The notes under the pieces were generated by a model. That model did not search any database. It was not told the DNA's origin and saw nothing but the letters and a program-made list of their open reading frames with translations. A stretch of 64,000 nucleotides of DNA, from NCBI GenBank assembly GCA_013349405.1, contig DUZS01000003.1:62001-126000 (forward strand). The letters are read 5' to 3'. Position numbers and translations under genes: made by a program. Within the stretch, counting starts at the first letter, position 1. Each line of letters starts with the position of its first letter. Shown here piece after piece: positions 45,687 through 53,588 of the stretch. The stretch is from Desulfuromonadales bacterium. Its GTDB lineage: Bacteria; Desulfobacterota; Desulfuromonadia; Geobacterales; Pseudopelobacteraceae.

Positions 45687-46784
45687 TCAGGAGAACAGTT
45701 CGTCAATAGCATCAAAATCAAAGCTCACCTCGGCAAGTGACCTGATGAGGTCAAGCTTTTCGGTATCATCGGCAATGATTTTGGAAACGTCCCGGTCGAT
45801 TTTCTGGTACAGCTCAGCCGAGGTTCGCAGTTCATCGCGCAGGTAGGGAATTCTGCTCTTGTCAAGAATCTGCTGGGTGATCGGGTCTATGGGGGCAGCG
45901 CCTGAAATGACCAGGCCGACAATAAGGGAACGATACTGCGGCATCCCGTACAGATGCGCCAGGGTCACCAGAAGTTCATCCCTGCTGCTGGTCACCAGGA
46001 TGAGGGAGGGATCCTGCATCAGCTCAATAAATCGATGCGTGGAGGCGGCGCCGATAAGAACCCGGTAGATTATTTTCTGCAGATCCCGCCGGTTCCCGCG
46101 AACGGGAAGCCCGAGCAGCGAGGAGATACGGTGCAGTGTGGGGTTGGCCAGTATCGGCTGATAGTTAAACCCACCGATAACTTTGAACGGTTCGTTCTTC
46201 AGGGCTCTGCTCAGATAATCGAGGCTTCGTTCCCGCTTTTCGGCATCGAGCCGGTTGACCAGAATCGCCCGTACGTCAACACACTCTTTTTCAAAGAGCG
46301 GCAGAATCAGAGCAAGCCGGTCAACCACGTTTCCAAGACCGCCGCCGGTAACAAGCAGCACCGGTGTGCCGAGGAGTTTTGCGATGTGGGCATTGGAGAT
46401 GCCCATGACCGACCCGACCCCGGGATGCCCTGAACCTTCAACAATGATGAAATCACACTCTTTTTCCAGCTCGGCGTACGCATGAATTATTTTCTCCTGA
46501 AGTTCGACCGGCGAAATTTTTCCGTCCACAACTTTGTGGGTAGTATCTGATGAGAGCACCACCGGGGACATGGTTCCGGGGGCTGTTTTCAGGTCGAAGA
46601 CCTGAGCCATCAGGGCGACATCCTTGTCGACGATCGTTCTCCGAAAGCGGAGCGTCTGTCCGCCGAACGGTTTGAAAAAACCGACCCGCCGGTATTTTTT
46701 CCGGGCAAGATGCATCAGGCATATGCTGGTAGTTGTTTTGCCGCTATCCTTGTCGATTGCGGCGATGAACAGGCTTTTTGCCAT
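45687..46784 (-). CDS. BioD-like P-loop NTPase with DRTGG-type region
   Basis: 365 aa. The N-terminal domain resembles dethiobiotin synthetase (FIAAIDKDSGKTTTSICLMHLARKKYRRVGFFKPFG, IVEGSGHPGVGSV), and the C-terminal part resembles the DRTGG region found ahead of phosphotransacetylase (RSLIVGLVISGAAP). This is the N-terminal half of long Pta proteins as a stand-alone protein; its role is unknown. The start at 46784 has AGAGGAC upstream. Confidence 0.78.
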   Translation of the reverse strand: MAKSLFIAAIDKDSGKTTTSICLMHLARKKYRRVGFFKPFGGQTLRFRRTIVDKDVALMAQVFDLKTAPGTMSPVVLSSDTTHKVVDGKISPVELQEKIIHAYAELEKECDFIIVEGSGHPGVGSVMGISNAHIAKLLGTPVLLVTGGGLGNVVDRLALILPLFEKECVDVRAILVNRLDAEKRERSLDYLSRALKNEPFKVIGGFNYQPILANPTLHRISSLLGLPVRGNRRDLQKIIYRVLIGAASTHRFIELMQDPSLILVTSSRDELLVTLAHLYGMPQYRSLIVGLVISGAAPIDPITQQILDKSRIPYLRDELRTSAELYQKIDRDVSKIIADDTEKLDLIRSLAEVSFDFDAIDELFS

Positions 46785-47034
46785 AGTGTCCTCTTTGGTA
46801 CAGACAAATATCAGTTTCTGGGTCGCAACCATACCCCCCGGACAAGAAACAGTCAAGCGGGAGAGTGTTACGTGAATCCACCGGAGTCAGGCTGCTAATT
46901 TCTGACCTTTCCGAGTTCATTCATGAACATCCGCTGGACGGCACGCATCATCTCTTCACCTCTGCTGTAGTAGATACCAGATTTTAAAAACCGTGGAGGT
47001 CTTGTTTTAAAAGTGGAAGTGGATGGATGTTTCT

Positions 47035-47421
47035 TCAGGCGGGCCTGAACTGTAAACCTTTTATCATTGAAAAATGCTTTGCATTGCCGCTGACAAGTAC
47101 ACGCCCGGTAATCAAAGCAGTGGCAGCAATAAGAGCATCGGCAATCAAAAGACCATGGCTCAAACGATATGATTTCAGGAGTGTGATAGCAGACTTGGTA
47201 ATTTCCGGAGTAAGAGGTAGTGTAGCAAACCGCTCCAGCAGCTTTGACAGGTTTTGCAGTTCGGCCTTATTACGGCATCCGACAACAAGCTCTATTTCGG
47301 TAACAGCGCTGATATACGTCGAACCTGATTTCAAGATAGCGTTCACCTGCGCCACAGCACCATTATCTCCACGTCCGACATTTACAATGATGTCGGTATC
47401 CAAAAGAAGCTCATTATTCAT
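47035..47421 (-). CDS. VapC-like PIN-domain RNase toxin
   Basis: 128 aa PIN domain: acidic residues in LLLDTDIIVNV, SAVTEIELVVG, GLLIADALIAATA and ALITGRVLVSGNAKHF. These are the expected Mg-binding positions. It overlaps the antitoxin gene by 8 bases. Likely a tRNA- or rRNA-cleaving toxin. Confidence 0.88.
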   Translation of the reverse strand: MNNELLLDTDIIVNVGRGDNGAVAQVNAILKSGSTYISAVTEIELVVGCRNKAELQNLSKLLERFATLPLTPEITKSAITLLKSYRLSHGLLIADALIAATALITGRVLVSGNAKHFSMIKGLQFRPA

Positions 47422-47671
47422 GTCTGCTCCAGGCAGATTCCCTCTGTTCCCGCACCCATCCGGCAGCATCCTTCATATCCGTCCGGTCTTTCCATATCCC
47501 GACAAAACAATCGTCTGAAAGCGTTTGAACCGCCATCTCTTTTTTCTTTCCGTGCCCGGTTGCCTGCACTCGGTATTTTTTCTTCAGAAACTGATAAAAA
47601 TCAGTTACTTCCCGCCGGGCCTGCTCGGGAAGGCTGGAAAGATCAAGAGTCGATGCGCCTGCTGCTTTCAT
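47414..47671 (-). CDS. DUF2281-like antitoxin partner of VapC
   Basis: 85 aa; LSSLPEQARREVTDFYQFLKKKY is the DUF2281-type helix found in antitoxins of PIN toxins, and the C-terminal tail ends next to the toxin. The start at 47671 has GAGGTG 4 bases upstream. Confidence 0.8.
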   Translation of the reverse strand: MKAAGASTLDLSSLPEQARREVTDFYQFLKKKYRVQATGHGKKKEMAVQTLSDDCFVGIWKDRTDMKDAAGWVREQRESAWSRHE

Positions 47672-47704
47672 GTTACACCTCACAACTGCATGAATAATCA
47701 AGAA

Positions 47705-47920
47705 TGGCGTTACTTTATCGCACATGGATTGTCAAAGCAATCCCGGATTTCTTACATTCGCATTGCCCGTGCGCTTGAGGTGGAAATCAAGGATTTATTT
47801 GAATTCGCCCATCTGCAGGCGGGTGCCATGAAGGTTGAGGAAATCGAACAGCTTCTGGCGGGTGCGGATGAGGTGAAGAAGAGGATGATTATGAAGATCT
47901 TGCGGGCGGTGGTACGGTAG
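47705..47920 (+). pseudogene. Remnant of an XRE-type HTH regulator
   Basis: The frame carries ISYIRIARALEVEIKDLFEF followed by an acidic helix ending in MKILRAVVR, the C-terminal half of a small XRE regulator. The N-terminal HTH start (usually LRxLRxxxGLSQ) is missing or replaced by unrelated residues (MNNQEWRYFIAHGLSKQSR). It is divergent from the VapBC-like pair, so it may be debris of a former neighbour. Confidence 0.55.
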
Positions 47921-48178
47921 GAATTGTCTCAAATAGTGCTGGAAGAGATACGCTGAAAAATTTCAAGACATTTCACAAAAACTTTCTTTAGCTTCACGAT
48001 TACTCACGATTTTGCAACCAAAGTATTTTTTAGATTCACAATCGAGGCCTTTTCGTGAGGCTTAAACCTTTTTAAGTACGTCCTTGACTCGATTCAACCG
48101 GGGGTTATGCTGCCAGATCATAAGCCGCTGAGTTTCACGATAGTGCCGTTCAGCGACCTTGGAGCACAAATATGCTGT
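47921..48178. other. Intergenic region between HTH remnant and rluD
   Basis: No confident gene. On the - strand the rluD frame continues after its stop for about 38 codons without another stop (RETQRLMIWQHNPRLNRVKDVLKKV), but nothing supports translation. Confidence 0.4.
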
Positions 48179-49126
48179 TCACTCCTTCCGCAGGTAGTTC
48201 AGCAACTCCTGCAGATCCTCCGGAGGTTCAGTGGTAAACTCCATATATTCGCCGCTTGAGGGATGGATGAAGCCGAGGCAGCGGGCGTGCAGCGCCTGAC
48301 GGCCAAGATGGTTGATCATGCCGCGCAGCCTGGTATCGGGAATGTTGTTGCAGCGCCCGCCATCCGGGTAGAGCGGATCCCCGAGCAGCGGGAAACCGGC
48401 TTCGGTCAGATGAACCCGGATCTGGTGGGTGCGACCGGTCTCCAGGCGCAGCTCCACGAGTGAAACCCTGCCGTAACGTTCCTTCACCTTCCAGCGGGTA
48501 ACCGCGTGTTTCCCGTTTTTGGCCTTGCCGGACAAGCGGAGCCGCTCCGTCGGATGACGTCCGATGATACCCTCGATTTTGCCGGTATCCTCTTGTGGTG
48601 CCCCGTAAATTAATGCCTGATACATTCGTTTTACGGTGTGCGCACCGAACTGTTCGGAAAGCGCCTGGTGGGCACGATCATGCTTGGCGGCAACCAGCAC
48701 GCCGGAGGTCCCCTTGTCGAGGCGGTGGACGATGCCGGGGCGCAGCTCGCCGCCGATACCGGCCAGATCAGAACAGTGCGCCAGAAGGGCGTTGACCAGC
48801 GTGCCGCTGGTGTTGCCGGCTCCGGGGTGTACCACCATACCGGCCGCCTTGTTGATCACGATCAGATCACTGTCTTCATAGAGTACCTCCAGCGGAATCG
48901 CTTCGGCCAGCGGCTCGGCGGGGAGCGGTGGGGGGATGTCGACATCGATCTGTTCTCCCCCCTTCAGCTTCAAGGAAGTGCGCACCTGTTTGCCATCAAC
49001 CAGTACTCTGCCGGTTTCTATAAGTCTCTGTACTGTAGCCCTCGATTCGCCGATTTCATTGCCGAGGAAAAGATCAATTCTGGTCGGTTCGTTTTCAGGG
49101 GGAAAAATGAGTGAATGATGAGTCAT
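48179..49126 (-). CDS. rluD: Ribosomal large-subunit pseudouridine synthase RluD
   Basis: 315 aa with an N-terminal S4 domain (RIDLFLGNEIGESRATVQRLIETGRVLVDGK) and the catalytic motif GIVHRLDKGTSGVLVAAK, where Asp is the nucleophile; later ETGRTHQIRVHL. It modifies 23S rRNA helix 69 in the known family. The start at 49126 follows AAGAGGT. Confidence 0.93.
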   Translation of the reverse strand: MTHHSLIFPPENEPTRIDLFLGNEIGESRATVQRLIETGRVLVDGKQVRTSLKLKGGEQIDVDIPPPLPAEPLAEAIPLEVLYEDSDLIVINKAAGMVVHPGAGNTSGTLVNALLAHCSDLAGIGGELRPGIVHRLDKGTSGVLVAAKHDRAHQALSEQFGAHTVKRMYQALIYGAPQEDTGKIEGIIGRHPTERLRLSGKAKNGKHAVTRWKVKERYGRVSLVELRLETGRTHQIRVHLTEAGFPLLGDPLYPDGGRCNNIPDTRLRGMINHLGRQALHARCLGFIHPSSGEYMEFTTEPPEDLQELLNYLRKE

Positions 49127-49201
49127 GGTATACCTCTTAAAAAAAAGCAAAGGCGCACCGAAGCAGGTACGCCTTGCAGAATTGGTTTGTGTGGCAATCA
49201 G

Positions 49202-49465
49202 TTACCAGATGGAGGATTCTATTTTCCCGGCCCGCTTGATAAGAACATCCACCACAGCCGTTCCATAGATGACTTCCGGATTGACATCGGCGGAAACCCG
49301 GGAGAGAAAATGCTGACGCCCCTCTTCAAGTTCATCCTTGAGGAGATCAAAAATAGTGTCGCTTTTAATACCTGTCTCGACCTTTTCCTTGTTATACATG
49401 GCCACGTCGGAGAGTATGGCCCTGGCCAAACGCCTTGCCTGATCCGGATTATCAATCAAATTCAT
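49202..49465 (-). CDS. Conserved small protein of unknown function
   Basis: 87 aa, MNLIDNPDQARRLARAILSDVAMYNKEKVETGIKSDTIF, charged and mostly helical, with GAGGGAC before the start. I do not know the family name. It is on the same strand as rluD, 76 bases upstream of it. Confidence 0.6.
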   Translation of the reverse strand: MNLIDNPDQARRLARAILSDVAMYNKEKVETGIKSDTIFDLLKDELEEGRQHFLSRVSADVNPEVIYGTAVVDVLIKRAGKIESSIW

Positions 49466-49488
49466 GGATAATGTCCCTCACATTCATA

Positions 49489-49508
49489 GGGGCGTATTGC
49501 ATACGCCC
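49489..49508. repeat. Short hairpin repeat GGGCGTAT/ATACGCCC
   Basis: An 8-bp inverted repeat around TGC in the gap between the small gene and the protease. Its sequence resembles short dispersed repeats known in many genomes, but only one copy is in this window. Confidence 0.5.
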
Positions 49509-49552
49509 AATTGCTATACACCCTGATAGAAACAAGTGTATGCACCATAGCA

Positions 49553-51028
49553 CTATTTTATGCGTAATGCAAAGTAGATGCTTGCGTCTCCGCGCCGAAC
49601 CAGAACCGTCAGACTGCCGGTCCGTCCTGCCTGCTGAAGCATCCTGGCATATTCGGTCGTGTTAGCTATCCGTGAGCGGTTAATGGAAACAATCACGTCG
49701 CCCCGTTTAATGCCTGATTCCGCCGCCGCACCGCCCCGCAGCGCATCAATGACAACAACGCCGTCATCCTGATCACTGTTTTCAACGATCAGGCCAAGCA
49801 GATCGGCCTCACCCTCCTGGTGGTTTCCTCCGCGGTCAACTTTTTGACGTTGCCTGGGTGCATTTTCGGCGCTTGCCAGGGTGACGCTCAACTCAAGAGC
49901 CTTACCGTCACGAAAGATGGACATTTTGACAATTTTACCGATGCCTGCTTCGGCGACTAACCGTTGAAGGTGGGAGGGGTCCTTGACTTCGATACCGTTC
50001 AACCCGGTAATAACGTCCCCCTGTTTTACTCCGGCCTTGTCGGCAGGGCCACCCGTTATAATGTCATTAATCAGCGCACCTTTCGCCTGCTTCAGGCCGA
50101 ATGATTTTGCCAGCTCTTCAGTGATCGGCTGGATCGTGACACCCATGTAGCCACGGCTGACGCTCCCTTTGGCCATTAACTGGGCGAAAACCGGTTTGGC
50201 CATGTTAACCGGAATCGCGAAGCCGATTCCCTGCCCGGCCGCAACAATGGCAGTGTTGATGCCGACCACCTCTCCATAGACATTAAGAAGCGGTCCACCC
50301 GAGTTACCTGGGTTGATGGAGGCATCGGTCTGAATAAAGTTCTCATACGTTTCAATGCCCATATTTGACCGACCGGTGGCCGAGATGACACCGACCGTCA
50401 TGGTTCGGTCGAGCCCGAAAGGATTACCGATGGCAATGGCCCATTGTCCGACTTCAAGTTTGTCGGAATCTCCAAGTACCGCAGTCGGAAGATCGGCGGC
50501 ATTGATCTTGATGACAGCAATGTCTGTTTTCTGGTCTCCACCAACTACTTTGGCATCGTACACCTTGTCGTTTGACAGTTTGACCTGGATACTCTCGGCA
50601 TCACGCACAACATGATCGTTGGTCACGATGTAGCCATCCTTGCTGATCAAAAAGCCGGAACCGAGACTTTTGTTCTGGCGGGTCTGTGGTCCTCCAAAAA
50701 AATCTTCAAAGAAAGGATTGGCTTCAAAAAAGGGTTGAATGACTTTTTTGCGGCTGACCGTTGAGATATTGACAACCGAGGGGGTCACTTTTTTTGAGAC
50801 GTTACTGAATGCCCGTTGAGTGGAAAGAATATCGACCGGAACATCTTTTACCGGAGGGTCCGCTTCTCCGCTTTTACGATTCGATTCCTCAAAAAGAGGT
50901 GTGTCGTTTTTTTTGCTGCAACCGCCAAGGGGTGCAACGCTCAACCAGATGGCGGTCAACAGGAGAAATGTGCGGAGAAGTGTTTTCACTTTTGACGTTC
51001 CCGGTCTCGAAATTTTTTGCGTTAACAT
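49553..51028 (-). CDS. HtrA/DegQ-like periplasmic serine protease, lipoprotein
   Basis: 491 aa. A signal with lipobox LGGC (residues about 30-35) predicts a lipid-anchored protein. The trypsin-like domain has His in VTNDHVV, Asp in DIAVIK and Ser in GNSGGPLL. Two PDZ domains follow (PITEELAKSFGL...GDVITGLNG and the final GDVIVSINRSRI). The start at 51028 is chosen as the longer version has no signal peptide. Confidence 0.92.
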   Translation of the reverse strand: MLTQKISRPGTSKVKTLLRTFLLLTAIWLSVAPLGGCSKKNDTPLFEESNRKSGEADPPVKDVPVDILSTQRAFSNVSKKVTPSVVNISTVSRKKVIQPFFEANPFFEDFFGGPQTRQNKSLGSGFLISKDGYIVTNDHVVRDAESIQVKLSNDKVYDAKVVGGDQKTDIAVIKINAADLPTAVLGDSDKLEVGQWAIAIGNPFGLDRTMTVGVISATGRSNMGIETYENFIQTDASINPGNSGGPLLNVYGEVVGINTAIVAAGQGIGFAIPVNMAKPVFAQLMAKGSVSRGYMGVTIQPITEELAKSFGLKQAKGALINDIITGGPADKAGVKQGDVITGLNGIEVKDPSHLQRLVAEAGIGKIVKMSIFRDGKALELSVTLASAENAPRQRQKVDRGGNHQEGEADLLGLIVENSDQDDGVVVIDALRGGAAAESGIKRGDVIVSINRSRIANTTEYARMLQQAGRTGSLTVLVRRGDASIYFALRIK

Positions 51029-51183
51029 GGCGAAACAATAGTTACTGTTTTCCGGCGTGTCAAGGGATTCCGGCATGATACGGAGTGACACATGCCCCGT
51101 TCTACACACCATAATAATGTTATTGAAACGCCGCTCACTTTGTGTAAAAGTGATCAACAAAACAAATTGTGATGGGAGTGAGT

Positions 51184-51789
51184 ATGACAACAGACATCAA
51201 GGCTCAGATCAAGGAATTTCGCATCGGTGAGAAGGTCAGGGCGCTCCGTCAGCAAAAACGGCTGACACTGCAGGAATTGTCGGAACTGACGACCCTTTCC
51301 AAGCCATTGTTGTCGCAGATCGAAAATCAGCAGGTCATCCCGCCTCTGGCCACTCTGCTCAAGATTGCCAGGGGGCTTAAGGTCGACATTCACTTTTTCT
51401 TTGCGGATGCCGCGAATAGTCAAAAATATGTGCTGACAAGGCGTGAAGATGTCCGTGAGGACGAAAAAGTACCGCGGCTGGTAGCCAATGCCACTCCCCG
51501 CCCGTATGCCTATCATTCATTGGCTCAGGGGCTGCGCCACAAACATATGGAACCGTTTCTGGTGGAATTTGAAAACAGGGTGTGGGACGATTCGCTCTTC
51601 TTCAAGCATGAAGGTGATGAGGAATTTATTTACATTACATCAGGTGAACTGGATTTCCACTACAACAATGAAGTCCTGCGGATGCGCAGTGGCGACAGCA
51701 TCTATTACGATTCCAGCCAGCCGCATGGTTGGGTGGCTGTCGGTGAAGGCAATGCCCGGGCGGTGGCAGTCATGTATACCAGGGAGTGA
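51184..51789 (+). CDS. XRE-family regulator with cupin domain
   Basis: 201 aa: HTH (VRALRQQKRLTLQELSELTTLSKPLLSQIENQQVIPP) and a C-terminal cupin (EGDEEFIYITSGELDFHY...SGDSIYYDSSQPHGW). Such regulators respond to small metabolites. It is divergent from the HtrA gene. GGGAG lies 6 bases before the ATG. Confidence 0.9.
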   Translation: MTTDIKAQIKEFRIGEKVRALRQQKRLTLQELSELTTLSKPLLSQIENQQVIPPLATLLKIARGLKVDIHFFFADAANSQKYVLTRREDVREDEKVPRLVANATPRPYAYHSLAQGLRHKHMEPFLVEFENRVWDDSLFFKHEGDEEFIYITSGELDFHYNNEVLRMRSGDSIYYDSSQPHGWVAVGEGNARAVAVMYTRE

Positions 51790-51802
51790 TCAGGAAGAGT
51801 CA

Positions 51803-52561
51803 TCACTTGCCCGACCGGTTCAGTTTACCTACCCGGAACTGTTCATCAAAGTAGCCCCGCACCTTGTCCGGATCAAAATCGAGGAAAGTCCCGCCGGAGG
51901 CGAAATGCTGGATGAAAACCCGCCCGACCGCGTAGGAAAACGCCCCGTTTACCGCCGGCATGGCGGCAATCGAGAAGGCGCCGAGAAACGGTATCAGCTT
52001 GGCACTGCTGGCGCCCAGGTAGGTGCTGCTGATACCGCTTGCAAGAATGGCAATAGCGGATTTGGAACGCTGGGTGTCAAAGGGTATGTTGTACAGTGCG
52101 CAGAGTCTTTTCAGCATCATCAGCTGCATCGCCATAAATCCGGCCATATCCACCAGAGGCACCGGTATTAAACCTGTCGCGGCAGACAATGCCGAATATC
52201 TATACACGGTGGCCATGGCACTCCGGAACGGCTCTTCCATTTCTGTATGCTCAGGCGCTTCCGCCGTAAGAGCGTCATGAGCCGCTGATTCAGCCGCAAA
52301 CTCCAACGCAGCTATCTCCATTGCAGACAGCTCTCTTTCCACAACAGGTTCCTGTGCAACCGGCTCAACGGATGCGGACGGAGAACCGGCGTCCTGAATT
52401 ACCGCCTCCACCGTTTCCGCCGCCATATCCAGCGGTGGCGCTGCAATTTCGGCAACCGGGTCCTGCAGCAGAGACTCAGTCTCCGGCGCATCCTCCTGCT
52501 GTGTCTCGTAAATCCGCTTTCTGGTGCGATTTATTTTTAGCTTTTCAGCCGGCTGACTCAT
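51803..52561 (-). CDS. DUF697 membrane protein, last gene of the ParA operon
   Basis: 252 aa. Residues 1-130 are a Pro/Ala/Glu-rich soluble region; residues about 135-235 are a DUF697-type domain with hydrophobic hairpins (SAATGLIPVPLVDMAGFMAMQLMMLKRLCALYNIPF and AKLIPFLGAFSIAAMPAVNGAFSYAVG). It lies 19 bases after parA1. DUF697 proteins are often linked to dynamin-like or GTPase proteins; their function is unknown. Here it could anchor part of the assembly to the membrane. Confidence 0.78.
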   Translation of the reverse strand: MSQPAEKLKINRTRKRIYETQQEDAPETESLLQDPVAEIAAPPLDMAAETVEAVIQDAGSPSASVEPVAQEPVVERELSAMEIAALEFAAESAAHDALTAEAPEHTEMEEPFRSAMATVYRYSALSAATGLIPVPLVDMAGFMAMQLMMLKRLCALYNIPFDTQRSKSAIAILASGISSTYLGASSAKLIPFLGAFSIAAMPAVNGAFSYAVGRVFIQHFASGGTFLDFDPDKVRGYFDEQFRVGKLNRSGK

Positions 52562-52580
52562 GACGCTCCCTACCTGTTAT

Positions 52581-53531
52581 TCATGTTTCCAGACTAATCC
52601 CCAGCAATGCGGAGACGTGCCGGTCATAATCATCCCTGGCGCTGTTTTTGGCATAGCGGGAAAAAACTGTTTCCCCGGCAGCCAATACCTTTGAAAATTC
52701 GCTGCTGGTGCGTATCACCGCCAGCGGCAGCTCCGGATGCCTCTCCCTGATTCTGGCCAGAGCGGTGCGGGAGACGGTTTCCCGCTGGTCATAGCGGGTA
52801 TAGAGGATTCTTACGGCTGGATGAGGCAACCCGAAGGTATCGCAGATCGAATGGATCTCGCCCAGCGTCAGATCAAGCCCTTTCAGAGAAAAGGCATCAC
52901 TCCCCACCGGGACCACGATCGTTTGAGCGGCACAGATGGCAGATATAACGGCAATCCCGAGCGAAGGCGGGCAGTCAACGATGACGGTGTCAAAGCCGAG
53001 AACGCGCAGCTGGTCACACACACCCCTGACCGCTTTTTTCTGTGATCCCGGATTAAGCAGGCTGGCATCGAGAAGTGCATTTTCAAGCGAAGACGGTAGT
53101 ATGCTCAGATGGCTGCTCAATTCGACCAGCGCATCGGCGAGCAGCTCTTCAGGACGCTGCCAGATATCGAAAAAAATCGGGTCGTCATCCTCGGGGACCG
53201 CTCCCAGCGCAAGACTGGAAGATCCCTGGGGGTCGAGATCGAGGACGCAGGTTTTGAAACCGTATTGGGCAGCACGCACTGCGGTAGAAATGGTGCCGGT
53301 GGTCTTGCCGATGCCTCCGCGCATCGTCGTATGCGCAATCACCCGGAACGGGTAAGAGACACCCTCTTCAGTCAGAAAACGTCTGACGCCCTCGGGAGTA
53401 ACGCCGTTGGTTGCGGCATTCAGACGCACCAGCTCATCACCCTGGAAGCGCTCCTCCAACTCCCCGATAGAGATACGGCATTTTGCTGCCAGTTCGCGGG
53501 AGGTCAGAAGTGAATATCGTTCAGTTGTCAT
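52581..53531 (-). CDS. ParA-type ATPase with N-terminal HTH-like region (ParA1)
   Basis: 316 aa. The N-terminal 60 residues (LLTSRELAAKCRISIGELEERFQG) look like a MerR/ParA-type HTH. The ATPase has the deviant Walker A RGGIGKTTG, switch region DLDPQGSSSLALG and DTVIVDCPPSLG. Such ATPases move or position DNA or protein complexes on the nucleoid or at poles. It follows the giant coiled-coil gene by 57 bases. Confidence 0.88.
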   Translation of the reverse strand: MTTERYSLLTSRELAAKCRISIGELEERFQGDELVRLNAATNGVTPEGVRRFLTEEGVSYPFRVIAHTTMRGGIGKTTGTISTAVRAAQYGFKTCVLDLDPQGSSSLALGAVPEDDDPIFFDIWQRPEELLADALVELSSHLSILPSSLENALLDASLLNPGSQKKAVRGVCDQLRVLGFDTVIVDCPPSLGIAVISAICAAQTIVVPVGSDAFSLKGLDLTLGEIHSICDTFGLPHPAVRILYTRYDQRETVSRTALARIRERHPELPLAVIRTSSEFSKVLAAGETVFSRYAKNSARDDYDRHVSALLGISLET

Positions 53532-53588
53532 TGATTAATCCCTCCGGTCATGCATGCATAGAGCTCCATGCCTGAGATCACCGGTCTT

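Noticed and set aside
46860-47034. Short - strand frame ending MRAVQRMFMNELGKVRN
   Set aside because: No start codon with ribosome site; too short to name. Possibly debris near the toxin-antitoxin genes.
48065-48178. In-frame 38-codon continuation after the rluD stop
   Set aside because: It could be read-through or a gene remnant, but no homology or signal supports it; RluD has its normal length without it.
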